A DNA stretch of 46,011 nucleotides, taken from RGIG5579 sp045655865 (GTDB lineage: Bacteria > Bacillota > Clostridia > Oscillospirales > SIG627). Location: NCBI GenBank assembly GCA_045655865.1, contig JAZOQB010000040.1:1-46011 (forward strand), written 5' to 3'. Below, piece after piece: positions 16,689-24,238 of the stretch. The position numbers and the translations under genes are program-made. Numbering within the stretch: position 1 is the stretch's first letter; the number at the start of each line of letters is the position of its first letter. The notes under the pieces were generated by a model that worked only from the letters and a program-made list of their open reading frames with translations, was not told where the DNA came from and did not search any database.

Positions 16689-17792
16689 GTGATTCCAAGT
16701 ATAATCGTTTACGCTGGCCAAGTAAACATTATCATATTTACCCTGATTGTTGTTGCGGGTGATGAAGATGTTTTCGGTGTCGATCTCGTTAAATGCTTTG
16801 TAGGCGTCACACTTCACGGTAGAGCCAACGGGAAGGTTCACGGAAAGGCTTTCCTTCGGAGCCTCAACAACGCGATCGATTCCGGTCTGCTTGTTGTAAT
16901 CGCCTTTTGCAAAATGGAATCTGTAAGCAACAAAGAAATTGTTAACATCGGTTTCCAGGTGGAAATCCGAAGCATCGCAGTTTACGATGATGGTTTTGGC
17001 ATCGTTATCGATAATATCGATACCCTTAACAGTATATCTTTCGGGATTCTTAAGAGCTTCTTCTCTCAACTGGTTAAATTCTTTTACATGAACTGCTTTG
17101 AAGGTGTAAACAACGCTTCCGGCAAGACCGTTGCCGTTATCATCATAAATACCGTTTTCCCAGTTCACGGAACACATCTGGAAAACATATTCCTTGCCAA
17201 CTTCCACGGTCTTGATATTGCCGTCATAATAGACCTTGCCGTCCTCAAATCTTACTGCCATTTTCTTTGCAGTATCGATTCTGATATTAACGGTTTCTTT
17301 CGCAGGAGCGGAAGGAGCTTCGGGAGTGGAAGGCTCTTCGGGGATTACGGGGGGAGTTACGGGCACCTCGGGCATTACAGGCTTTTCTGCCCCTCCGGGA
17401 ATAACGTAACCATATACGTGCCAGTTATTCTGTTCTTTAACGATATAGTACCAAACTACCGTATCGCCTTCTCCAACTTCTTTGTTAAGATTAGGCGGTT
17501 CTTTCAGGATAACGCTGCTATCAAAGCCATCCGCATTTAACAAACCTGTTTGAGGGATACCGGTTATATCAATTCTACCGTTACCGAGTCCTTTTTTCGC
17601 AAATTTCTTGCCTTCCTCTATGAGTTCATCAGGATGAACCATACCTTCAGTTGAAACATGGAAACTTGCGCTTTCGAATTTTTTGTTTGGTTGATCACTG
17701 CCATTACCCGGTTTAGTTAACGCAAATACTGAAACACCGGGTAAGCTGATCATAAAAACAAAGACCAAAAAGAGGGAAATGATTTTTTTCAT
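16686..17792 (-). CDS. Secreted two-domain protein with Pro-rich linker, c-di-GMP-controlled
   Basis: A 368-residue exported protein with a signal peptide (about 1-24, cleavage after Val-Phe-Ala). A small N-terminal domain (about 35-130) and a Pro/Glu-rich linker (about 137-163) lead into a beta-rich C-terminal domain (about 165-368). No sortase motif or membrane anchor is visible, and neither domain is familiar. The ATG at 17792 is chosen because AAAGGA lies 9 nt upstream; upstream in-frame ATGs fall in or beside the riboswitch terminator. It has its own c-di-GMP riboswitch. A matrix or polymer-binding protein is plausible, but only from context. Confidence 0.75.
   Translation of the reverse strand: MKKIISLFLVFVFMISLPGVSVFALTKPGNGSDQPNKKFESASFHVSTEGMVHPDELIEEGKKFAKKGLGNGRIDITGIPQTGLLNADGFDSSVILKEPPNLNKEVGEGDTVVWYYIVKEQNNWHVYGYVIPGGAEKPVMPEVPVTPPVIPEEPSTPEAPSAPAKETVNIRIDTAKKMAVRFEDGKVYYDGNIKTVEVGKEYVFQMCSVNWENGIYDDNGNGLAGSVVYTFKAVHVKEFNQLREEALKNPERYTVKGIDIIDNDAKTIIVNCDASDFHLETDVNNFFVAYRFHFAKGDYNKQTGIDRVVEAPKESLSVNLPVGSTVKCDAYKAFNEIDTENIFITRNNNQGKYDNVYLASVNDYTWNH
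16698..16726 (-). promoter_or_regulatory. Promoter of the exopolysaccharide operon, inside the upstream gene
   Basis: Minus-strand TTTACT (16726-16721), 17-nt spacer and TATACT (16703-16698) lie in the 3' end of the preceding coding region. Transcription would start near 16691, at the beginning of the riboswitch aptamer. Confidence 0.7.
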
Positions 17793-17811
17793 ACAACACA
17801 TTCCTTTCACT

Positions 17812-17871
17812 AAAAAACAAAAAAAGTTGCACAAATAATAGGATTCAAAAGAACCCTCCTATTTCTGCAAC
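17812..17871 (-). terminator. Riboswitch-controlled terminator of the secreted-protein gene
   Basis: On the minus strand GTTGCA (17871-17866) and TGCAAC (17831-17826) close a long hairpin with inner AAATAGGA/TCCTATT pairing. A run of seven Ts follows. The 5' arm is shared with the 3' edge of the aptamer, as in the other copy. Confidence 0.85.
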
Positions 17872-17945
17872 CTGACAATCATAGCTTTACAGCGTTAGAC
17901 TCACGGCTTTGCGTCATAGACTTTCGTCTATTTTGCCCTATGTTT
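17862..17945 (-). promoter_or_regulatory. c-di-GMP-I (GEMM-I) riboswitch 2
   Basis: The minus strand contains AGGGCAAA, a perfect P2 stem ATAGAC/GTCTAT with a GAAA loop and GACGCAAAGCC. The P3 arm has the same GTCTAACGC element as riboswitch 1, followed by GTCAGGTTGCA. It precedes the secreted-protein gene and overlaps its terminator. The two riboswitches are similar through the core and P3 and look like duplicates with diverged P2 stems and expression platforms. Confidence 0.92.
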
Positions 17946-17959
17946 TATATCACAGTGGT

Positions 17960-17988
17960 ATTATAACACAGCTTTTATAGAATTGCAA
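17960..17988 (-). promoter_or_regulatory. Promoter upstream of riboswitch 2
   Basis: Minus-strand TTGCAA (17988-17983), 17-nt spacer and a perfect TATAAT (17965-17960). Transcription would begin near 17953, a few bases before the aptamer. Confidence 0.82.
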
Positions 17989-18012
17989 GACTTTTTTTAA
18001 AATTTTTTTTAG

Positions 18013-18042
18013 TTGACTTTTTTTATTTATATGGTGTATACT
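18013..18042 (+). promoter_or_regulatory. Promoter of the DivIVA-like gene
   Basis: TTGACT (18013-18018), an 18-nt spacer and TATACT (18037-18042). It is back-to-back with the riboswitch 2 promoter, whose -35 box is only 24 bp away. Confidence 0.7.
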
Positions 18043-18087
18043 TCTCGCATAGAATCTAAATAATTTTAGAATGGTGTGAAGTTTATA

Positions 18088-19158
18088 ATGAATTTCAAAA
18101 AATCTTTTTTCGGTGGATATAATAAAGCGGCCGTTGATACCTTTATTGAAGAACACAATAAAAAAATTGATAGTCTCAAAGAAAAAGAATCTACTCTGAC
18201 AGATACCATCGCGCATAAAAATTCAGAAATCGCTAATCTTTCTTTAGAGATTGAAAAAATGAAATTAGAAGTAGAAAAAACAAATGCAGAAAACAGCGCC
18301 TTGAAAACCGAGGCAAAGAAAAGTCATTTGATTTTCCAAAATGTCGCTAAAATATACAAGCGAGCTTATGATGCGGGTCATAACATTGTCTTGGATTCAA
18401 AAGCCTATTCAGACCAAATGATGAATCGCATGAACCAGTTGTTTTGTGCCGCTTCGAACAATGTCAACGAAACCATCGCAAAGCGAAACAATTTAAAACA
18501 AGAACTTGCTTCATTATATGCAAAAACCAATTCAATTATTGATGAATTAACCAATAATACCGACGATCTATTTAAAAGTACCGAAGACTTCATTGCTGTT
18601 TTTGAAGTTTTAGAAAATATTAAAGCAAGCACGGATGAACACGTTGAAACTCACTTGAAGGGATTTGAAGAGTTTGCATCAGAATTTTTAACAACCGATG
18701 AAAACAAAAAAGATAATACTGTTGCAGTAATTTCTGATAACGATGTAGTCCCTTCCCTAATGGAAGAGGAACCGATAATTTCACCAATCGCGGAAAGCGA
18801 TGAAACCACAAGCCCTGTTATCTGTGAAGCAAAAGACAATATTGTTTCTCAAGCAAACGAAGACTCTTTTTCTCAACAGGAAGAAAAAGACCAAACTGAT
18901 TTATCTCACGAAGAAAAAGCGGAAGATGAAATCTTTGACGCTACGATTCAAGAGAAAATTGCAACACCGGCAGATCAAAAGCCATCTGCAGAGGAAGTAA
19001 TTACGCCTGTCGCAAAATTGCAAGAAGCAGATACCACTACCACCATAGAAGAAAACAAATCACAAGAGTTTACTCAATTTGGCAGAAAAAGCAGAGTATC
19101 CTCCAAAAATCGTGAAGACCTTATCAGAAAAGCATTATTAAAAAACGGCGGAGTTTGA
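18088..19158 (+). CDS. DivIVA-like coiled-coil protein
   Basis: A 356-residue protein opening with the DivIVA/GpsB lipid-binding motif: Phe-x-x-x-x-Phe-Gly-Gly-Tyr then Val-Asp-x-Phe-Ile. A coiled coil (about 20-80), a helical middle (about 85-200) and an acidic low-complexity tail (about 200-320) follow. The end is basic. DivIVA proteins bind curved membrane and recruit other proteins to septa or poles. The ATG at 18088 is preferred; a GTG lies four codons upstream. Divergent from the c-di-GMP-controlled secreted-protein gene and as AT-rich as that cluster. It may position the polysaccharide machinery, or be unrelated. Confidence 0.78.
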   Translation: MNFKKSFFGGYNKAAVDTFIEEHNKKIDSLKEKESTLTDTIAHKNSEIANLSLEIEKMKLEVEKTNAENSALKTEAKKSHLIFQNVAKIYKRAYDAGHNIVLDSKAYSDQMMNRMNQLFCAASNNVNETIAKRNNLKQELASLYAKTNSIIDELTNNTDDLFKSTEDFIAVFEVLENIKASTDEHVETHLKGFEEFASEFLTTDENKKDNTVAVISDNDVVPSLMEEEPIISPIAESDETTSPVICEAKDNIVSQANEDSFSQQEEKDQTDLSHEEKAEDEIFDATIQEKIATPADQKPSAEEVITPVAKLQEADTTTTIEENKSQEFTQFGRKSRVSSKNREDLIRKALLKNGGV

Positions 19159-19192
19159 TTTCATAAAAAATATTATTTCAGCATGTTTTATG

Positions 19193-19230
19193 TAAAAAAG
19201 GCAGAAACGAAAAATCGTTTCTGCCTTTTC
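19193..19230. terminator. Bidirectional terminator
   Basis: A perfect stem (AAAAAGGCAGAAACGA with its complement) and a short loop, with A and T runs on both sides. It ends the DivIVA-like gene and can also serve the converging phosphoesterase gene. Confidence 0.88.
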
Positions 19231-19321
19231 AATTACCGGACTTAGCGCTACAACCCCTATGCGCCGGTTTTTTTATCAATCTGAATTTTTGCAAACCTCT
19301 GATCCTATACGATTCTCTTTT

Positions 19322-19867
19322 TTATGGAAGAACAAACGAATGAAAACTCTTTCCCTCAAGGTTCTTCCAGGTGAAAGTGCTTTCCTCAAAAGTCATGTAA
19401 CCCCGTTCCGAACCCCCTTTGGGAATGGTAACAGAGCCGGGATTGAGAACGAAAATGCCATCCTGCTTGTCCCAGAGAGGAATATGGGTGTGCCCATGGA
19501 GAAGAACGTCCCCCGGCAAGAGGGGCGGCAATTTCGATCCGTTGTAGTGATGCCCGTGGGTTGCAAAAAGGGTACGGTTTTCCAAAGGAATCAGGGCGTA
19601 ATCGGCCAAAATGGGAAAATCAAGCACCATTTGATCTACCTCGGTGTCGCAGTTTCCCCGAACACAAGAGAAAATATTCTTTTTTTCATTGAGAAGCCGG
19701 ATCGTCCTTTTCGGGTCATACCCACAAGGCAAATCGTTGCGGGGCCCGTGGTACAAAATATCACCCAAAAATAGGATTCGGTCCGCGCCCTCCCGGACAA
19801 AGGCAGAAAGGAGCCTTTCACAGGTTTCGGCAGAGCCGTGGAGGTCGGAAGCAATGAGCCACTTCAT
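19322..19867 (-). CDS. YfcE-family metallophosphoesterase
   Basis: A 181-residue calcineurin-like phosphodiesterase of the YfcE/MJ0936 group. Metal-binding residues are visible: Asp8 and His10 in Ser-Asp-Leu-His, Asp36 in Leu-Gly-Asp, Asn72 in Arg-Gly-Asn-Cys-Asp, then Ala-Thr-His-Gly-His and the closing His-Gly-His-Thr-His. Length is typical. Family members hydrolyse phosphodiesters in vitro; the cellular substrate is unknown. Confidence 0.93.
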   Translation of the reverse strand: MKWLIASDLHGSAETCERLLSAFVREGADRILFLGDILYHGPRNDLPCGYDPKRTIRLLNEKKNIFSCVRGNCDTEVDQMVLDFPILADYALIPLENRTLFATHGHHYNGSKLPPLLPGDVLLHGHTHIPLWDKQDGIFVLNPGSVTIPKGGSERGYMTFEESTFTWKNLEGKSFHSFVLP

Positions 19868-19894
19868 TTGTCAATTTCCTTTCCCATTTTTTTC

Positions 19895-19923
19895 AGTTTA
19901 CCATAAAGCAAGAGGCTTGGCAA
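19895..19923 (-). promoter_or_regulatory. Promoter of the YfcE-like gene
   Basis: Minus-strand TTGCCA (19923-19918), 17-nt spacer and TAAACT (19900-19895), about 28 bp upstream of the start codon. Confidence 0.7.
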
Positions 19924-19935
19924 GAGCTTTTCGTT

Positions 19936-19964
19936 TTGCTTTTTTCTCCTCTTTGTGCTATACT
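19936..19964 (+). promoter_or_regulatory. Promoter of the methyltransferase-fold gene
   Basis: TTGCTT (19936-19941), 17-nt spacer and TATACT (19959-19964), 28 bp before the ATG. It diverges from the phosphoesterase promoter. Confidence 0.65.
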
Positions 19965-19992
19965 GTTTTTAGTTTTTCAAGGATGGTATCAT

Positions 19993-20925
19993 ATGACAAA
20001 AGAAGAATCCCTGGCGGTAACAGGATACATCGCCCGGATCATCGCGGAAAATGCGCCCCGCATCTCCTACACCGCAAACCAGGTGGAAGAGGCCAGGGCA
20101 AAATATAGCAAAGAGGAACTTCATCGCCTGGCAGTAGAAGGATTTTATCAGGGCGACTTCGAAACCTTTTATATCATGCTGCGCTTTTGCGGTGGAATAA
20201 ACCTGTGGGACCGGGCAGATGAAGAGTATTTAAGAGCCCTGTTTGCCCAAGCAAAGAAAATGGACCCCAACCAGTTTCGCCGGGACCCGTATTTAGAAAA
20301 AATACGCATCAAAAAGCGACGCTTGGGCGAGATTTTATTAACGGAAAGCCAATACGAAGCCGGAGAATTTTTTCAATACGCCATGCCTGATCTTCAAGGA
20401 GACCTGGTAGTTCCGAAAATTGGCTTTTTCCCGGAGCGCGTGTCCTTTCCGGCCATCTACGAAGGCACGATGCCCTGGGTAAGCGTTTGCCCCTCGGAGA
20501 TCTCTTCCATGACCCCGGACCTGGAACCGGCCAGAGGAAAGGTCTTAGTGCTTGGTTTGGGACTTGGGTACTATCCCTTTTGCGTTTCAGAAAAAAAATC
20601 GGTGCAAACCGTTACCGTAGTAGAAAAAAACCCCGAGATCATCCGGCTGTTTCAGGAAGAGATCTTGCCCCAGTGTCCCCATAAGGAAAAAATCCGGATC
20701 TGCCAAGCGGACGCCTTTTCTTTTTTAGAACGAGTTCAGCCGGGAGACTATGATTTTTGCTATGCGGACATTTGGGAGGGTTGGGAAGACGGTGCCCGGG
20801 CCTACAAAAAAATCTTCCCCCACGAAAAGCGCCTGGTTGGCACCCAATTTTGTTATTGGATCAAAGAGGAAATCCTTTGGTACCTGGAGGAAACCGAAGG
20901 CTTGGGAAATGGAACCTCCTCTTGA
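19993..20925 (+). CDS. SAM-dependent methyltransferase-fold protein
   Basis: A 310-residue protein. The N-terminal half (about 1-180) is helical and not recognised. The C-terminal half has a Rossmann methyltransferase fold: motif I Leu-Val-Leu-Gly-Leu-Gly-Leu-Gly-Tyr near 190-198, acidic Val-Val-Glu-Lys-Asn about 20 residues later, and Ala-Asp-Ala-Phe then Asp-Phe-Cys-Tyr-Ala-Asp (motif IV-like). The ATG at 19993 has AAGGA 9 nt upstream; longer in-frame starts overlap the promoter. Methylation activity and substrate are inferred from the fold only. Confidence 0.75.
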   Translation: MTKEESLAVTGYIARIIAENAPRISYTANQVEEARAKYSKEELHRLAVEGFYQGDFETFYIMLRFCGGINLWDRADEEYLRALFAQAKKMDPNQFRRDPYLEKIRIKKRRLGEILLTESQYEAGEFFQYAMPDLQGDLVVPKIGFFPERVSFPAIYEGTMPWVSVCPSEISSMTPDLEPARGKVLVLGLGLGYYPFCVSEKKSVQTVTVVEKNPEIIRLFQEEILPQCPHKEKIRICQADAFSFLERVQPGDYDFCYADIWEGWEDGARAYKKIFPHEKRLVGTQFCYWIKEEILWYLEETEGLGNGTSS

Positions 20926-20950
20926 ATTTCTACATACCCTATGTTACAAT
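20922..20950 (+). promoter_or_regulatory. Promoter of trkA-trkH
   Basis: TTGAAT (20922-20927, overlapping the preceding stop codon), 17-nt spacer and TACAAT (20945-20950). About 50 nt of leader follow before trkA, too short for a c-di-AMP riboswitch. Confidence 0.78.
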
Positions 20951-21006
20951 CTCCTAAAAAGATGCTGGCAACTTAAAAACCATCTTAAGTCAACGAGGAA
21001 GAAAGC

Positions 21007-22365
21007 ATGAATATCATTGTAGTAGGCTCAGGCAAAATTGGTACCACCATTTTAAAAAGCCTGGTTCAGGAAGGGCACGACGTGGTGGTGGTAGACAGCG
21101 ACCAAAAAGTGATCACACAGATCTCCAATATTTACGACGTCATGTGTGTCTGCGGAAACGGCGTGGATTGGGAGACTCTCACGGAAGCCGGGGCGGACAA
21201 AGCCCAGCTTTTGATCGCCGTAACCGGTTCTGACGAATTCAATATGCTTTGCTGCTTTATGGCAAAGCGCATCGGAACTGAAAATACCATCGCTCGCATC
21301 CGCAATCCGGAGTACAACGATCAAAGTCTTGGCTTCATGCGCCAGCAACTGGACATTTCCATGGCCATCAACCCGGACTCTCTCGCAGCAAAAGAACTTT
21401 TCAACCTTTTAAAACTCCCCGTAGCAGAACGGGTAGAGACCTTCTCCCGCCGAAATTTTGAAATGGTGCAGTTGGTTTTAAAAGAGAATTCTCTGCTGGA
21501 TGGCATCAGCCTGATGGAAATGCGAAAAAAATATCCGGCTTCTTACCTGGTTGGCACCGTGCAACGCGGCGAAGACGCCTTTATTCCCGGCGGTACTTTC
21601 CGATTGCAAAGCGGTGACCGGATCGGTCTTACCGCGGCCCCTGCGGAAATCGAAAAACTGCTCAAGCAAATTCATCTGATGCAGTCCAGCGCCAGAAACG
21701 TCATGCTGATCGGAGCCAGCCGCACCGCCTTTTACCTAGCCAAAATGCTCCTGGTTGGCGGAAACAGCGTCACCGTCATCGAAAAAGATAAGAAAATCTG
21801 CGAAAGTTTTGCAGAAGCTTTACCGGAAGCTGTTGTGATATGCGGAGACGCCGCTCAGGAGGAACTTTTGCTGGAGGAGGGTCTGGAGTCCATGGACGCC
21901 TTTGTAGCCCTCACCGGCATCGACGAGGAAAATATCTTGTTGTCTTACCTGGCAAAATCCCGGGGAGTTAATAAGGTCATCTGCAAAATCAACCGAGAAG
22001 AATTTTCCTCCATGGCACAAAAATTGGGGTTGGATTGTATCTTTTCTCCCCGTGACCTGATGTCCAACGTGCTTACCCGCTACGCCAGAGCCTTAGAAAA
22101 TTCCATGGGTAGCAACATTGAAACGTTATATAAATTGATGGATGGAAAAGTAGAGGCTCTGGAATTTAAAGCAAACGCCGAATTCCCTTTTTTAGCCAAA
22201 CCTTTAAAAGAAATGAAATTGAAGAAAAACACGCTGATCGCCGGGATCATCCGCGGGCGAAAGATCATCATTCCCACCGGTACCGACGGGATTCTGGCAG
22301 GCGACCGGGTAGTAGTCCTTACCGCCGGGCATGTCATGACCGACCTTGCGGACATTATGGAGTAA
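21007..22365 (+). CDS. trkA: Trk potassium uptake regulatory subunit TrkA
   Basis: A 452-residue cytosolic gating subunit of the Trk K+ system. Two RCK modules are visible: an N-terminal Rossmann fold with Val-Gly-Ser-Gly-Lys-Ile-Gly near residue 6 and Val-Val-Asp-Ser-Asp, then a TrkA_C domain (about 140-220). A second Rossmann fold (from about 232, Ile-Gly-Ala-Ser-Arg) and a second TrkA_C (about 370-450) follow. The length is that of full two-repeat TrkA. GAGGAAG precedes the ATG. trkH follows after 3 bp, so the pair forms an operon. Confidence 0.96.
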   Translation: MNIIVVGSGKIGTTILKSLVQEGHDVVVVDSDQKVITQISNIYDVMCVCGNGVDWETLTEAGADKAQLLIAVTGSDEFNMLCCFMAKRIGTENTIARIRNPEYNDQSLGFMRQQLDISMAINPDSLAAKELFNLLKLPVAERVETFSRRNFEMVQLVLKENSLLDGISLMEMRKKYPASYLVGTVQRGEDAFIPGGTFRLQSGDRIGLTAAPAEIEKLLKQIHLMQSSARNVMLIGASRTAFYLAKMLLVGGNSVTVIEKDKKICESFAEALPEAVVICGDAAQEELLLEEGLESMDAFVALTGIDEENILLSYLAKSRGVNKVICKINREEFSSMAQKLGLDCIFSPRDLMSNVLTRYARALENSMGSNIETLYKLMDGKVEALEFKANAEFPFLAKPLKEMKLKKNTLIAGIIRGRKIIIPTGTDGILAGDRVVVLTAGHVMTDLADIME

Positions 22366-22368
22366 GCC

Positions 22369-23817
22369 ATGAATCGCAGAATGGTTTTTTACACGGTGGG
22401 GCTCATCATTCTTTTGGAAGCGGCCCTTCTTCTGTTGCCTCTTGCCGTGGCATTGATTTATGGAGAAAAAACACTTCTCTCCTTTCTTGCGACCCTGGTC
22501 GTCGCCCTGGTTTTGGGAGGAACGCTCTCTCTTTTTTCCCGGCCAAAGACCAAAGTGATCTACGCCAGAGAAGGCTTTGCCATCACTAGCTTGGCCTGGC
22601 TGGCACTGTCTCTGATTGGCGCCCTTCCCTTTTATCTTTCCCGGCAGATCCCAAGTTTTGTAGATGCTTTTTTTGAAACCGTCAGCGGTTTTACCACCAC
22701 CGGCGCCTCCATTCTCACACAAGTGGAAGCCCTGGATCAAAGCTTGCTCTTTTGGCGTAGCTTTACCCACTGGGTGGGCGGCATGGGAGTTTTGGTCTTT
22801 CTCATGGCCTTTCTTCCCAACGTTTCGGATCGATCCATTCACATCATCCGAGCAGAGATGCCCGGCCCCATCGTAGGAAAGCTCCTTCCCAAAGTGCGGG
22901 ACACAGCAAAAATTTTGTACCTGATCTATATCGGCATGACCGTTTTGGAAGTGGTTCTTCTGATGTTGGGCAACATGAGCCTCTTTGACAGCCTGGTCCA
23001 CGCCTTCGGTACTGCGGGAACAGGTGGTTTTGGGATCCGTTCCGACAGCGTCGCCGGATTCTCTGCCTATCATCAGTGGGTCATCGCCATTTTCATGCTC
23101 CTGTTTGGAGTGAACTTTAACCTTTATTATCTGACCCTCATTGGTCGTTTTCGTTCCGCTCTTCGCTCCACTGAGCTTTGGGTGTATTTGGGGATCTGTG
23201 CGGCAGCCACCGCCGTTTTGTGTTTCGATCTGCGAGCCGTCTACGATAGCTTCTCCGAATTGATCCGCCAATCTGCCTTCCAGGTGTCCTCTATCATAAC
23301 CACCACGGGCTTTTCTACTGCCGATTTCAATACTTGGCCCGCCGTCTCCAAAACGGTTCTGCTGCTTTTGATGTTCCTGGGCGCTTGCGCCGGATCCACC
23401 GCAGGAGGTCTTAAAATTTCCCGTTTCATCTTGCTTTGGAAAAACTGCCAGGCGGAATTACGCTATATGCTCCATCCTCGATCGGTCAATCCCCTGCGCT
23501 TTGAAGGAAAAAAAGTGGAAAAAGAGACCCGCAATGCAGTGTTGGTATATTTTACCTTATATCTATTCTGCTTTTGCACGATTCTTCTCCTGCTCAGTCC
23601 CAACGGTTTCGATCTGGAAACCAATTTCAGCGCCGCCGCCTCCTGCTTTAATAATATAGGACCGGGATTTTCCCTGGTGGGACCGCTCTCCAGCTACGCC
23701 GCCTATTCTCCCTTTGGAAAGATCGTTCTCTCCTTTGCCATGCTTCTGGGCCGTCTGGAGATCTGGCCGATCCTGCTCACCTTGTATCCGGGCGCGTGGA
23801 AAGGGCGCAGAGCATAA
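22369..23817 (+). CDS. trkH: Trk potassium transporter membrane subunit TrkH
   Basis: A 482-residue polytopic K+ channel-like transporter that forms the pore and binds TrkA. The repeated selectivity-filter segments are visible as Ser-Gly-Phe-Thr-Thr-Thr-Gly-Ala near residue 104, Gly-Thr-Ala-Gly-Thr-Gly-Gly-Phe-Gly, Thr-Thr-Thr-Gly-Phe and Asn-Asn-Ile-Gly-Pro-Gly. The segment Trp-Arg-Ser-Phe-Thr-His-Trp-x-Gly-Gly-Met-Gly is typical of the family. Length is normal. Confidence 0.96.
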   Translation: MNRRMVFYTVGLIILLEAALLLLPLAVALIYGEKTLLSFLATLVVALVLGGTLSLFSRPKTKVIYAREGFAITSLAWLALSLIGALPFYLSRQIPSFVDAFFETVSGFTTTGASILTQVEALDQSLLFWRSFTHWVGGMGVLVFLMAFLPNVSDRSIHIIRAEMPGPIVGKLLPKVRDTAKILYLIYIGMTVLEVVLLMLGNMSLFDSLVHAFGTAGTGGFGIRSDSVAGFSAYHQWVIAIFMLLFGVNFNLYYLTLIGRFRSALRSTELWVYLGICAAATAVLCFDLRAVYDSFSELIRQSAFQVSSIITTTGFSTADFNTWPAVSKTVLLLLMFLGACAGSTAGGLKISRFILLWKNCQAELRYMLHPRSVNPLRFEGKKVEKETRNAVLVYFTLYLFCFCTILLLLSPNGFDLETNFSAAASCFNNIGPGFSLVGPLSSYAAYSPFGKIVLSFAMLLGRLEIWPILLTLYPGAWKGRRA

Positions 23818-23906
23818 TCAAAGATAGCCCATCAAAAAGCTCTTCTATCCAGGCGCAGCTCTCTTTTTCAATACCAAACCAAACCCCTTTTGCTTCAGCT
23901 TGTCTG

Positions 23907-23945
23907 AAAGGTCGAGATCGCAACCGTGATCTCGGCCTTTTTTTC
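23907..23945 (+). terminator. Terminator after trkH
   Basis: The stem AAAGG-CGAGATC with its complement GATCTCG-CC and a loop of about 8 nt is followed by a run of seven Ts. Confidence 0.85.
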
Positions 23946-24194
23946 TTCGTCCCTTTTCTCCTCTTTATAAAGCATGGAAGAAAGACGCATGAAAGAAAGA
24001 CGTTTTTAGCCGACTCATCCAGAGCACAGGCTTGCCTCTCCGCAAAAAAGAGAGCAATCGCCCCCCTTCCCTTTCCTGTTGTTTTCACCGATCTTTCTGC
24101 CGCTTCATTCCCCCATTCCATACCCGTTGGCTCTCCTGCCGCTCTGATGATGCTCCCCTTTCTTCCCATTGCGGTTTTTGGCACGATTCTGCGC
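23946..24194. other. Gene-free stretch between converging transcription units
   Basis: Together with 23818-23906 this makes about 420 bp between trkH and the secreted-protein gene. Open frames here run across both terminators and have no ribosome binding site or family resemblance. I see no gene, RNA or repeat in it. Confidence 0.6.
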
Positions 24195-24231
24195 AAAAAA
24201 AGAAGGCAGTCAAAGACTGCCTTCTTTAAGT
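24195..24231 (-). terminator. Terminator of the 901-residue secreted-protein gene
   Basis: On the minus strand AGAAGGCAGT pairs with ACTGCCTTCT around a 5-nt loop and is followed by seven Ts. It lies 8 bp after the stop codon. Confidence 0.88.
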
Positions 24232-24238
24232 CTGCTTT

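Noticed and set aside
20951..21006. Possible c-di-AMP (ydaO-type) riboswitch before trkA
   Set aside because: The leader is only about 50 nt and shows none of the conserved ydaO elements.
22204..23271. A 355-codon minus-strand open frame
   Set aside because: Antisense to trkA and trkH; glycine/lysine/glutamine-rich shadow with no motif.
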